Shown: positions 8,510-18,000 of the stretch, one piece after another | Numbering within the stretch: the first letter of the stretch is position 1 | Layout: every line of letters starts with the position of its first letter | NCBI RefSeq assembly: GCF_006517175.1 | Contig: NZ_CP041186.1 | Span: 6,785,074-6,849,073 of the forward strand | Source of the DNA: Persicimonas caeni | GTDB lineage: Bacteria > Myxococcota_A > Bradymonadia > Bradymonadales > Bradymonadaceae | Reading direction: 5' to 3' | Length of the DNA: 64,000 nucleotides | Translations under genes and position numbers: made by a program | Notes under the pieces: generated by a model | What the model was told of the DNA's origin: nothing | What the model saw: only the letters and a program-made list of their open reading frames with translations | Database searches by the model: none

Positions 8510-9421
8510 ATGACCCGACAATTCGTCACCGCTATCGCCACCGCCCTAGCCGTTGTCTCATTCTCGGCAATGGGCTGCAGCACCGCCAAAGACGAGGTGC
8601 GTGAGACGCCCGCGCCCGAGAAACAGAAGCTGGCGACGACCAAGCCCTCCGGCCCATTGCCGCCCGAGCTCGCCACCGAGTCGGAGCGATGGGAGGTGTA
8701 TGCGCGTTACGGGACGCTGAAGCCCCAGATCGTCGTCGTCGACGCCGGCCTTGAAGCCGACAAACTCGCCGGCTACCTGCCGCAGTTGGTTCGAGTGCGC
8801 GTCTCGTTCCCCAACCCCGACCCGAGCGGCATGCCCGACCGAAAGGCCCTCGGCTGGCTCAACGAGATCAGCGACTTTCTGCACGCGCTCGCCCAGAAGA
8901 ATCGGTGGAGCATCCCCGGCTGGGTGACCCACGACGGGGTGCGTGACTTCTACGTGTACGGCCCCTCGGAGCTGACCAAGGCGCTGCCGAAAGCGGTGCG
9001 CGACCAATATCCGGAGATCGACGTAGCGTTCGAGGCCGAGCAAGAGCCGGCATGGGAGACCTACCAAACGTTGCTGTACCCACGGCCGGTCGACTGGCAG
9101 GTCATCAGTAACCAACGCGTCATCCAGAAGCTGCGCGACCTCGGCGACACGCTGCAAACGCCCCGCAAGGTAATGCACTGGGCCCATTTCCCGAGCGAAG
9201 AGGCGCGCGAGTCATTCGCCGAGACCCTCGACGAATTCGAAGTCGACGAGATGTCGAAAGCCGACGACTCCCAAATGCCCTACGCGGTGCGCTTCTCACA
9301 CACGACGAGCGTCGAGCCGCCGGTCATCAATCCGGTCACCATCCGCCTGATGCGCCTCGCCGCCGCGCACGGCGGCGAGTACGACGGGTGGGAGACTTCG
9401 GTCACAACGCAGGTCGAATGA
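8510..9421 (+). CDS. Lipoprotein with DUF695 and RraB-like domains
   Basis: 303 residues. The N-terminus is a lipoprotein signal (hydrophobic stretch to ~22, then AMGC with Cys23 in a lipobox-like context). Residues ~55-185 resemble DUF695 (WEVYARYGTLKPQIVVVDAG start). Residues ~210-295 resemble RraB, the family of the RNase E inhibitor, with HWAHFPSEEARESF and the C-terminal signature GGEYDGWET. DUF695 and RraB domains are known together in cytoplasmic proteins; here the export signal implies a periplasmic or envelope role, so RNase E control is unlikely and the fold has probably been reused. The 3' end (from 9373) is tandemly duplicated downstream. Confidence 0.8.
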   Translation: MTRQFVTAIATALAVVSFSAMGCSTAKDEVRETPAPEKQKLATTKPSGPLPPELATESERWEVYARYGTLKPQIVVVDAGLEADKLAGYLPQLVRVRVSFPNPDPSGMPDRKALGWLNEISDFLHALAQKNRWSIPGWVTHDGVRDFYVYGPSELTKALPKAVRDQYPEIDVAFEAEQEPAWETYQTLLYPRPVDWQVISNQRVIQKLRDLGDTLQTPRKVMHWAHFPSEEARESFAETLDEFEVDEMSKADDSQMPYAVRFSHTTSVEPPVINPVTIRLMRLAAAHGGEYDGWETSVTTQVE

Positions 9422-9564
9422 CCCCCAAATTGGCCGCCCCCGTTAGGGAACGGGGTTCCCCGACGAGCCGGCGAGTACGACGGGTGGGAAACTTCGCTCA
9501 CAACGCAGGTCGAATGACCGCCAAATTGGCCGCCCCCGTTAGGGAACGGGGTTCCCCGACGAGC
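9373..9564 (+). repeat. 96-bp tandem duplication of a gene 3' end plus half a polarised repeat
   Basis: The last ~49 bp of the lipoprotein gene, its stop codon and the left core of the repeat (9441-9468) are repeated 96 bp further on with a few substitutions. The junction is in the repeat immediately after GACGAGCC, where the gene sequence CGGCGAGTACGACGGG resumes. The second copy cannot be translated in continuity with the gene. Confidence 0.88.
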
Positions 9565-9585
9565 CGCATTTGGTGCGGGTTTGCG
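9537..9585 (+). repeat. Polarised repeat, full copy
   Basis: Full-length copy with core GGGAACGGGGTTCCCC and right part CATTTGGTGCGGGTTTGCG. It is the complete counterpart of the truncated copy at 9441-9468. Confidence 0.85.
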
Positions 9586-9630
9586 AAGTTTTAGGGGGCC
9601 GTGACGTGGCGGTGCAATTGCCTCGCCGGC

Positions 9631-11673
9631 CTAAGCTTTGCGGTCGATGACCGGTGCGTAGAAGAGGGCGCGCAGGAGGCCGAGGAATCCGCCGAGGACG
9701 AATGCCCAGGGGAGGGCGGCGAGCGTCGTGCGCCAGTCGGGTTTCATCCAGCCGTGGACGACCACCTTCTCGGAGTCGTCCGGGGTGCTGGCAATTCGGC
9801 CGTGTTTGGCGAAGAAGGTCTCTTGGAGATGGTGATCGGGGGAGTGGCCGTCGGCGAGCATCTCTCGTTCGAATCGTAGGTACTTTCGTTGGAAGTCGCG
9901 GCCGCGCTCGAGCTCGGCGTCGAAGACATGGCGAAGGGCGGCCGCCGATTCACCCAAATGAGCTTGGAGCTCGGTCTTGCGATCGCCGCAATACTTGTGC
10001 AACTCGGCGCGCACCGACTCGGGCCAGCCGGCCCCGAGCCGCTCGGCGCGCTCGTAGGCGGCCCAGGCAAGTCGCGGGCGTCCCACTCGCTCCATGATGC
10101 CGCCCAGCGTCAGCGCGAAGTGTGGGTTTGGACCGCCGCCCAGCCGCCACATGCCCACAATGCCCAGGACAGGGTCGTCGAACGGCACGGCGACGTTTTG
10201 GGACAATCCATCGATATCGCTCCACTCGCCCTCGGCGCCCACATCTCGGATGAGGTCGCGAACGCCGATGCCGCCGATCTCTTCGGCCACCTGGTGCCAG
10301 CCCTGTTCGACGGTGTCCCAATCGTAGCGTGCCGGGGAGAAGAGAGGGCGTGAGAGGTCGCCGAGTTCACGTCCGACATAGTGCGTTCCCGACCCGTCGA
10401 AGCGCATGTCATCGCAGCTACGGTGGACGTCCAACCGATTGCCGACCATATCGTAGCGCCGGAGGAAGTCCGGGTATTCGGCACCGTAAAGCAAATATTC
10501 GATGGCAGCCTTCTGCCACACTTCACGGCCGAAATGCGCATTCGGATTGGCGGTGATCGCCTTGTCGATAAAGCTGAGCGCCTCTTCGAGACTATGGCGA
10601 GCATCCGGGGCGCCGGAAAGCGCGGCCTTCGCCGAGCGATGGGCGAGCACGGTGCCCAGGTTGGCATAGGTGGTGTAGCGCGGAAGGTCGGCTGCCTTTT
10701 GGAGTTGCAGCTTGTCGCGCAGCAAAGCCTCGGCTTCGTCGTACTCTCCGAGTCGGTCGAGGCCGACCGCCAGGTCATCGACGTGGCCGAACCACTCGGC
10801 GGGCGGGCGCTCGTCGGTGTCGCGGTTCCACCGGCGGTCGAGCCGGGCGAGTTTTTGGCGAGCGCGTGCGTTTCGCGCCCGGTAATATGCCTCGCCGGGG
10901 CGTACGTAGCGCTCGTGCAGGATGTCGTGCACCATCGCGAAGCGAAGCGTGACCGGCTTGGCCAGCCGGGCGCGAAGGCTTGAACGACGGTCGTTCTCGT
11001 TACCGTCGAACGCGCCTTCCACCCAGAATCGCTTCCATCGGCCACCGCGATCAGCCGGGCGGTCGAGGTGGCGCCAAGGCCGGGTTTTCCTGAGCGGGAA
11101 ATGGTGCGGCGCCGGTACCTGCACCGTGGGGCTTGGCGCCAGCGTGCGCGTCAAGGTCATGTCCAGGTCGGTGACGCGGTCGACGACCAAGACGCCCACG
11201 CCGACCGCGATTCCCAGCACCACCGTGGTGCCGACAGTCTTGGGCCAAAGCAGCGTCGGTGGTAAATCCGCGGCGGCGCCGCCGACGTATTCGCGCAGGG
11301 CTCGAAGTCGCTCTCGACGCGCCCACGCGAACGCCCCGCTCAGCAGCAAGACGGCGAGCGCAGACGAGCCGCCGAGTTTTAACCAGAAACTCGGTGGATA
11401 GCTCGGCTCGGCGAAGTAGGCGAGGTGCTCGTCCAGAGTCTCCAGAGTGACGGGATGGAGGGGGCGGCGAAACTCTCCCGAGGGTTGCGTAAATAGGTCA
11501 TCGGAGGCCGCGTCGGGGTGACTATCCTCGACGACGGACTGCCAATACGCCTGTCTGTAGCGCTGCTCGGCATAGTCGATCAGCGAGTCGTTGAGACACG
11601 CCGACGCGAACTCTGCGCCAAGAATGAGGACGGCGAGGAAGCTCGCCAGCCCGGCCAAGCGAGTCGGTTTCAT
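9631..11673 (-). CDS. Multi-pass envelope protein with TPR-like repeats
   Basis: 680 residues. A signal or anchor sequence (1-26, ending ASAC) is followed by a short acidic segment, two hydrophobic helices (about 90-110 and 145-170), a long soluble helical region with TPR-like spacing (about 240-620) and a final hydrophobic helix (about 650-672). The soluble region includes tetratricopeptide-type motifs around LDRLGEYDEAEALLRDKLQL and RLAWAAYERAERLG. No enzyme motif is visible. The gene starts inside the end of the upstream gene by an ATGA overlap (11670-11673), so it is translationally coupled to the AgmX/PglI-like protein, with which it probably forms an envelope complex. Function unknown. 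Confidence 0.8.
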   Translation of the reverse strand: MKPTRLAGLASFLAVLILGAEFASACLNDSLIDYAEQRYRQAYWQSVVEDSHPDAASDDLFTQPSGEFRRPLHPVTLETLDEHLAYFAEPSYPPSFWLKLGGSSALAVLLLSGAFAWARRERLRALREYVGGAAADLPPTLLWPKTVGTTVVLGIAVGVGVLVVDRVTDLDMTLTRTLAPSPTVQVPAPHHFPLRKTRPWRHLDRPADRGGRWKRFWVEGAFDGNENDRRSSLRARLAKPVTLRFAMVHDILHERYVRPGEAYYRARNARARQKLARLDRRWNRDTDERPPAEWFGHVDDLAVGLDRLGEYDEAEALLRDKLQLQKAADLPRYTTYANLGTVLAHRSAKAALSGAPDARHSLEEALSFIDKAITANPNAHFGREVWQKAAIEYLLYGAEYPDFLRRYDMVGNRLDVHRSCDDMRFDGSGTHYVGRELGDLSRPLFSPARYDWDTVEQGWHQVAEEIGGIGVRDLIRDVGAEGEWSDIDGLSQNVAVPFDDPVLGIVGMWRLGGGPNPHFALTLGGIMERVGRPRLAWAAYERAERLGAGWPESVRAELHKYCGDRKTELQAHLGESAAALRHVFDAELERGRDFQRKYLRFEREMLADGHSPDHHLQETFFAKHGRIASTPDDSEKVVVHGWMKPDWRTTLAALPWAFVLGGFLGLLRALFYAPVIDRKA

Positions 11674-12470
11674 GGCTCGGCTCCGCTACCGTCCGGCGTA
11701 TGGGACATCTCGATGGACAGGTCGACGACGGATTGGCTCGAGCCCGAAAACCGCGGGGTGCTAGCAGCCCGGAGTACCTGCTCGAGGCATTCGTCGAGCC
11801 GGTCGGTGTCGTCGAGTTGCTCGAACGCTGTCTGGGTCAATGAAGCCGACTTCATGCCGTAGTTCGGGTCGATGAAGAGTCGGCCTGTGAAGGTATACGT
11901 TCCCTGGCGACCAGCGGCATGCTGCGCCCTCTGCTCGAAGCATTCGATGAGCCGGTCGAGCGTTCTCTCGGCGATCGCGGTGGCCTTATGCTCGGGCAGA
12001 AAGCCGTCGACCTCGACGTGCGTGACCTCAGCGAGCCAGCGGCCCTTGCCGCGCTCGACGGGGTGTTGTTCTGCGCCGAGTGAACCGAACCCTGCAGTCC
12101 CAAAAGAAAGCTCTTCGAGCAATGAAACTCCAGGCTTGGACAGCAAGACGTACGACAGATGTCTGGGCGACGGCGCGAGGTGGCCGTCGAGGCGTTCTGG
12201 CGGCGGTTGGTACTCTTGCCAGGGAAGCCGTCCCTCGGGGTAGAAGGTTTCCTCGAAGCGAAAATAGACGTCGGAAAGGGCCTCAGAATCGACGCGCCGA
12301 CCGAACTGCCGCTCGAGCAAATCTGGGTCCGAGTCGCTCCGGTGAAACGCCAATTGCAGAAAGGCGATGTGGGCGAGCGCCGAGGCCAACACACACACCG
12401 CCAGGACTGCCGAGCTGCGCTCGAGCAGCGACTGATGGTGGGTCGACGTTGGAGAGGCGTCGTCTGACAT
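11670..12470 (-). CDS. Single-pass membrane protein with AgmX/PglI-like C-terminal domain
   Basis: 266 residues. A cytoplasmic N-terminus is followed by one membrane helix (about 20-42, AVLAVCVLASALAHIAFLQL) and a large extracytoplasmic part. The C-terminal ~100 residues (LIECFEQR, then TFTGRLFIDPNYGMKSASL, then LDECLEQVL) have the Cys-x-n-Cys TonB-like layout of the AgmX/PglI C-terminal domain common in myxobacterial motility and envelope proteins. That assignment is by pattern. It is the first gene of a two-gene operon with the TPR membrane protein (4-nt overlap). Confidence 0.7.
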   Translation of the reverse strand: MSDDASPTSTHHQSLLERSSAVLAVCVLASALAHIAFLQLAFHRSDSDPDLLERQFGRRVDSEALSDVYFRFEETFYPEGRLPWQEYQPPPERLDGHLAPSPRHLSYVLLSKPGVSLLEELSFGTAGFGSLGAEQHPVERGKGRWLAEVTHVEVDGFLPEHKATAIAERTLDRLIECFEQRAQHAAGRQGTYTFTGRLFIDPNYGMKSASLTQTAFEQLDDTDRLDECLEQVLRAASTPRFSGSSQSVVDLSIEMSHTPDGSGAEP

Positions 12471-12779
12471 AGGGGTAGCAGCAGGGGGCGTGAGGACCCG
12501 TGGCTGTGGTGAAGGGACGCGACGAGCAACGGTCTATCTCGAAGGCTCCCGATTGTGTCCAAGCGCGTGTACCAATGATTAGCACGGAGCCAGACATGAT
12601 GTCACATGCCGGTCCGCTGCAGACGTGAACCGCTGTTCGCCGGGTAAGGCGATGGAGGAGTGGTTTTGGCTCCAGACGAGCACGTATGCGCGATTGGCAT
12701 TGGCCGGAGAAGCGACCTCATTGCAGTCGAAAGGCGGGGCACGGCCAGGGCCACAGTTTGGGGTGCTTTTTTGGCCCCT
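12471..12779 (+). other. Intergenic region with no recognisable gene
   Basis: About 300 bp between the operon start at 12470 and the repeat at 12780. Both flanking genes are on the minus strand, so it should hold the promoter of the 12470 operon. I see no convincing promoter boxes, RNA gene or ORF with a ribosome binding site. Confidence 0.5.
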
Positions 12780-12828
12780 CGTAAGGGAATGGGGTTCCCC
12801 GACGACGCACGTTTTATGCGGGTTTGCG
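12780..12828 (+). repeat. Polarised repeat, full copy, overlapping a gene end
   Basis: Core GGGAATGGGGTTCCCC and right part GTTTTATGCGGGTTTGCG. Its right part is read on the minus strand as the last codons and the TAA stop of the hydrolase gene at 12814. Confidence 0.88.
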
Positions 12829-14034
12829 GGAGGTGAGCCAGTTTCCGAGCACCTCGTACACCTCCGGTTTGCACAACACGTCGAGGTGGCTGCAGCGCCT
12901 GGCGACGAACTGGTGGGCTTCGTCCAGGCCGAGGTCGTATTTGGGGTCCTCGTGGCGCCCCAGCGCGCTGTCGAGTTGGACGAGGCCGTCGCCGACGACG
13001 TGGTCGGTGACGTAGGTGGACGTGGCGGCCGTCGTGGCTGCGACGGCGTAGCATGCGACGCCCTTGGGGAGCGGTACCGGCTGGCGGCAATCAGTCGAGA
13101 GCTCGAAGCGCTCGCAGTCGCGCCAATCTTCGTGGACGAGGTTGCCGTAGCGCAGGTCGGTGACGCCGGCGCTTCGAATCTTAGCCAGCCGCGAAATGGG
13201 GGCGCTGTAGGCGCTGATTTGCAGGATCTGGTGCAGCCAGTTGCCGGAGCGCTCCAGCAGCGCGCCGTGGTGAGGCGTCGCCAAGAAGACGAGGTTGCGC
13301 AGGCGCTCGCGCCACGCGTGACCGGCCTCTTCGGCGTAGTGGCACGCGCTTCGGGCGACTAGGCCGCCCATACTGTGGGCGAGGATGCTCAGTTCGGTCA
13401 GCTCGGGCAGCTCGGCGGTGAACCCGTCGAGCAGGGCGGCCAAGTCGGCGCCGTTCTCGGAGATGTGGCGGCCGGAGTTGTAGCGCAGGTAAATCGGCAC
13501 GTAGCCGAGCTCTTCGGCCAGTGCCTGGCCGTGGTCGTGGCCTTTGCGAAGCCATTGCAGGTCGTTGCTGCTCGAGCCGTGGACCATCAGCAGGACCCGG
13601 CCGCCCGCTTTTCTCACCGCGGCGTGCAGTTTGGCGTCGTCGGCCGATACGGCGCGGCCGTCCTGGCGAAACTCCATCGGAATGGCCAAGGGGTTGTCGG
13701 TGGCGACGAGGTAGTCGCCCAACACTCCGTTGACCGCAGCCAACAAGGACTCGTTTGCCGAGGTCGGCCCCGATTCGTTGAGCCGCTCGGCGAACTCCTC
13801 GAGCGCGACGTCGATACCTGCGCCCACGAGGTTCGTGACGGCTCGGATATTCCGGTAGACCATGCCGGTGAGGCCGGTGGTGCGGTCGAGTTGACCGCCG
13901 GCCAAGAGCCCGCCAAACGTCGAGATGGTGCGGTGCATCGCCTCGACGATGTCGACGACCGCCAAGACCGCCTCGACGGTCAGTTGGCTCGTCCCGCGCA
14001 GGTGGTCCGGCTTGTTGTCAGAGTCGTCGGGCAC
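12814..14034 (-). CDS. Alpha/beta-hydrolase, lipase/GPI-deacylase-like
   Basis: 406 residues from a GTG at 14034, preferred over an ATG at 14115 because GGAG precedes the GTG by 7 nt and the longer form would leave only 11 bp between divergent starts. The N-terminal ~130 residues form a helical domain. The hydrolase core begins at RVLLMVHGSSSNDLQW (oxyanion region). The nucleophile elbow is AHSMGGLVAR, the likely acid is in VVGDGLVQLDSALG, and the catalytic His is in SHLDVL. No signal peptide. The last four residues and the TAA stop (CGCAAACCCGCATAA) come from the right half of the polarised repeat, so insertion or formation of the repeat reset the C-terminus. Divergent from the 14127 hydrolase. 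Confidence 0.8.
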   Translation of the reverse strand: MPDDSDNKPDHLRGTSQLTVEAVLAVVDIVEAMHRTISTFGGLLAGGQLDRTTGLTGMVYRNIRAVTNLVGAGIDVALEEFAERLNESGPTSANESLLAAVNGVLGDYLVATDNPLAIPMEFRQDGRAVSADDAKLHAAVRKAGGRVLLMVHGSSSNDLQWLRKGHDHGQALAEELGYVPIYLRYNSGRHISENGADLAALLDGFTAELPELTELSILAHSMGGLVARSACHYAEEAGHAWRERLRNLVFLATPHHGALLERSGNWLHQILQISAYSAPISRLAKIRSAGVTDLRYGNLVHEDWRDCERFELSTDCRQPVPLPKGVACYAVAATTAATSTYVTDHVVGDGLVQLDSALGRHEDPKYDLGLDEAHQFVARRCSHLDVLCKPEVYEVLGNWLTSRKPA

Positions 14035-14126
14035 TTTTCGCTCCAAAGCAGGCGTGGCATAAGTCGGGGCAGTCCGAAAACCAGCATCGAGTCTATACAA
14101 CAACTCTTCGCCCACAGAATTCGCCC

Positions 14127-14873
14127 ATGAGCATCGCCAACCACGACATCATCTCACAACGCTACTTCTTTCCGCAGCGCCATCCGTTGCCCGGCGCCAA
14201 GATGGTGGACGTCGGCGAGGCCAAGTTGGCCTGCGACGCGCACGACGCCGGCCACGACCTGACGCTCGTGCATTTCCACGGCAACGGCGAGATTGTCGGC
14301 CACTATGTGCCCGGCTTTGCCGAGACGCTAGCCGACCTGGGCGTCAACAGCTTCTTCGCCGAGTACCGCGGCTACGGCGGCTCGACCGGCGTGCCCCGGC
14401 TGGGCGCCATGCTCGAAGACGTGTCAGCGATTCGCGACGCCGTTGGCAAACCGGACGACAAGCTCGTCGTCTTCGGACGCTCCATCGGCTCCATCTACGC
14501 CATCGAATTCGCGGCGCGGTATCCCGATATCGCGGGCCTGGTGCTCGAAAGCGGCATCGCAGACGTGCTAGAGCGCATCTTGCTGCGAGCTTCTCCCAGC
14601 GAACTCGGCAGCTCCCTCGAGGCGATGCAGGAGGAGTTCGGCCGGCTCTTCGACCACGAGCAGAAGCTCGGCCAGTACACCGGTCCGACGCTCGTTCTGC
14701 ACACCGAGCACGACCACCTCGTCGACAAAACCCACGCCGAGCGCAACGCGGCGTGGGCCGGCGGAGACGCCGAGTTGGTGATGTTCGAGCGCGGCGACCA
14801 CAACAGCATCTACGGCGCCAATCGCCACGCCTACTTGCAGGCGCTGCGTGCGTTCTTCGAGATGGTAGCTTAG
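14127..14873 (+). CDS. Alpha/beta-hydrolase, ABHD17/BAAT-like
   Basis: 248 residues, cytoplasmic. Visible fold elements are LVHFHGNGEIVGHY (oxyanion hole), FFAEYRGYGGSTG, nucleophile elbow VFGRSIGSIYA (Ser), the acid in HTEHDHLVD and the His in RGDHNSIYG. Length and motifs fit small serine hydrolases of the 'alpha/beta hydrolase 17' type. Substrate unknown. The gene is transcribed away from the other hydrolase at 12814-14034 and is followed 57 bp later by a polarised repeat. Confidence 0.82.
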   Translation: MSIANHDIISQRYFFPQRHPLPGAKMVDVGEAKLACDAHDAGHDLTLVHFHGNGEIVGHYVPGFAETLADLGVNSFFAEYRGYGGSTGVPRLGAMLEDVSAIRDAVGKPDDKLVVFGRSIGSIYAIEFAARYPDIAGLVLESGIADVLERILLRASPSELGSSLEAMQEEFGRLFDHEQKLGQYTGPTLVLHTEHDHLVDKTHAERNAAWAGGDAELVMFERGDHNSIYGANRHAYLQALRAFFEMVA

Positions 14874-14929
14874 GAGGCCGACCACCAGAGGCTCGACCAA
14901 CGCCAAAAACGCTGCATCCAAACGAGGCT

Positions 14930-14978
14930 CGTAAGGGAAGGGGGTTCCCCGACGAGGCCCACTTCATGCGGGTTTGCG
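14930..14978 (+). repeat. Polarised repeat, full copy
   Basis: Core GGGAAGGGGGTTCCCC, right part CACTTCATGCGGGTTTGCG, 57 bp after the hydrolase stop codon. Confidence 0.88.
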
Positions 14979-15061
14979 GCAATGGAGGCACATTTTTTAG
15001 ATCCATCGAGGAGGGCGTGCGTTGGTAGGTGCAGCACGCCGATTCTTCGACAGGAACCACG

Positions 15062-18000
15062 ATGGATTGCCGAACCCAACGCTCTCGACTTTTGCTTCCG
15101 CTCGCGCTGTTGGCGCTTCTCTCAATGCAATGCAGTAGTGGGAGCCCAGATACGAGTATGGCCTACGAGTCGGCCTACCCGGCTGCCGAGCAAGACGGTG
15201 CGGCGGCCGGTGGTGAGTCGACCACCTGGAAGCGCTCCAAGATCGTGCCGCACACGTCCAGGCTGAAGGTCGGTGACGAGCGCACACTCGATATTCTGGG
15301 TATGGAGACGCAGGTTCGGATCGATGGGTTCCGCGCGCGGGTGCTCATCGACTACTACTTTCACAACCCCGACGACCGTCAGTACGAGGGCACGTTCAAG
15401 GTGCGCCTGCCGAACGAGGCATCGCCGTACTTCTTGGCGTTCGGCCAGAGCAAGACCGAGTTGGAGGCGGTGACGCCGAAAAAATTCAAACAGGCGAAGC
15501 TCGACGATGCGAATCCTGCCGACGAAGCGAAGCCAGCCGACCATGAGAAGCCAACTCACAAGACCGCCTTCGAGCCCAACGCCATCATGGCCGCGCGCCA
15601 GGCGAGCTGGATCGAACCGAAGGAAGCGCGCATCGTGCCCAAAGAGCAGGCGGCGTACGCCTACGGCGAGACGGTGCGCCGACGCGTCGACCCGGCGCTC
15701 ATGGAGTGGGCCGGGCCGGGCATGTTCAGCGCGCGCATCTTTCCTATCGCGCCCAACAAGGTCCATCGGGTGGTCATCGGCTACGACGCGAACCTGACCG
15801 CCATCGGCGACGACTACGAGTTCACCGTCCCATTGCCCGAAGGCGTGCCGTCGACCGAGGTTCACGTCGCCGTCGCGAGCATCGATGGGGTCACGACCAA
15901 GGTGCAGCCCGAAGTTGCCGCCGACGAAGCGTCGGAAGCCAGCTACTACTCGTTCTCCAATCCCGACGGGCGCCAGATTCGAATCCGTCTCGAAGGCGCC
16001 GGCGCCACCGCACTGACCGGTTCGGACCAAGTCGGAGACTATTTCGCCGCCCAGGTCACGCCCCAGTTGCCCGACGCATCGGACGACGGCGCGAAAAATG
16101 AGGGCGCCGCAGGAGCCAAGCCGGACGCCGTCTTCCTGGTCGACACCTCGCTGACGGCCAACCCGGACAGGTTCAACGTCTGGCGCAAGCTGATGCGCGC
16201 AATCCTGGAGAATAACCGCGGAAAGGTCGAGCGCTTCGGCGTCGTCTTCTTCAACGTCGAGTCGTTCTGGTGGAGGCCCGAGCTTGTGGCCAACACCTCG
16301 GAGAACGTCGACGCGTTGATGGAGTTCACCGACACGTTGGCGTTGGAGGGCGCGACCGATCTGGGCCAGGCGTTCGACCGCCTCGCCTCGGGGCAGGTGG
16401 ACATGTCGAGGGCCGACGTCTTCTTGATGAGCGACGCATCGGCCACGTGGGGCACGAGTGACCCCTACGCGCTTTCCGGGCGATTGGCGAAGGTCGGAAG
16501 CTCGCTCTTCGCCTATCGTACGGGCATGACCGGCGACGACACCTCCATGATGGAGCACCTCGCGCGGGAGACAGGCGGGGCGGTCTTCTCGGTGGTTGGC
16601 GAGTCGGAGGTCGCCGCGGCTTCGACGGCTCACACGGCCAAGCCCTGGACGATTCGCAACGTCAGCGTCGACGGCGCCAAAGACGTGCTGCTCGCCGGGC
16701 GTCCCAAGACGATTTTTCCCGGTCAACGTCTCACGGTCGTCGGGCGCGGCGGGCTCGCTGGCGGGGCTAAAGTCGACCTGGAGCTTGCGAGGGGCGAAGA
16801 GGTCGAGACGGTCGGCGTGCCGGTCGAGCACGTGCTGTCGTCGTCCTTGACCGCCAGAGCCTACGGGCAGGTGGCCGTCGGCCAGTTGGAGGAGTTCCTC
16901 GGCTCGACGCGGCCCTTCGCCGAGGCATACGCGCGCCAATATCGCGTGCCCGGAAAATCGTCGTCGCTGCTGATGCTCGAATCCGAGGAGGACTACAAAG
17001 CCTACGGTATCGAGCCGAAGGCCGACGCCGCCACGGTGCGAGGGAGCACGGTGCGCAACCAAGTGGTGAACGCGCTCGACGCACTGGCCAGCAAGCTCGG
17101 CGATCCGAAGGCCGCGTTCACCGATTGGCTCTCCCGCGCGAGTCAGATGCAAGGCGTCGGGCTCGCACCGTCAAAGTCCTTCCTGTCCCTCCTCGAGGAG
17201 CTTCCGGCCGAGTCCTTCGATGTCGTGGCCAAGCCGCTGACGTGTCGGAATCGCTCCTGGGAGCCCGTCTCGAAAGAGCTTCGCGAGGAACTCGGCGAGC
17301 AGGAGCCGAGCTACGATACGGTGGTCGCAGACGCCAAGCGCCGCCTCGAAAAGTACGGCAGCGACGACGCGCTCAAGGCGCTCAGCTCGCTCGTCGAGGC
17401 GAACCCGGCCGATGGCGTGTTGGCGCGTGACATCGGCTATTCGGCGACCGAGTGGGGGCATCACGGGCAGGCATATCACCTGTTTCGCCGCGTCGCCGAC
17501 GCTCGCCCTTGGGAGCCGCAGACCTATCACGCGATGGCATTGGCGCTGGCCAAGGCAGAGCGTGCGAACTTGGCGTTGGTCTATTTCGAGGTGGCGCTCA
17601 GCGGAAAGTGGCACGGGCGCTTCGGCAGCTTCGACGAGATTGTGCGTCTCGATTACCTGCGCTTTTTGCGCAAGACATCCGACGAGGAGTTGCACGAGGC
17701 GGCGCGTACCTTCGCCAAGACGCGACGAGCCAAGTTGGCCGACGAATTGGGCATCGACGCGGCCGATATGGTCGTCGTCATCGCTTGGAATACCGACCGC
17801 ACCGATATCGACCTGCACGTGACCGAGCCGAGTGGTGAGGTGTGCTACTATGGACACCCGAAGACCGACAGCGGCGGTCGTCTAACCCGCGACGTCACCC
17901 AGGGCTACGGTCCTGAGATGTTTGTCCTCGAGGACGCGCCCAGGGGGGACTACCGAGTTAGGGCGAAGTACTACGCGACCGACCGAAACCGCGCCGGGAC

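Noticed and set aside
14035-14115. ATG at 14115 as start of the hydrolase gene
   Set aside because: It leaves 11 bp to the divergent gene and has no ribosome binding site, whereas the GTG at 14034 has GGAG at good spacing.
15122-17152. A 676-codon minus-strand open frame
   Set aside because: It lies fully inside the VIT/vWA gene on the other strand and is Arg/Gly-rich without motifs.
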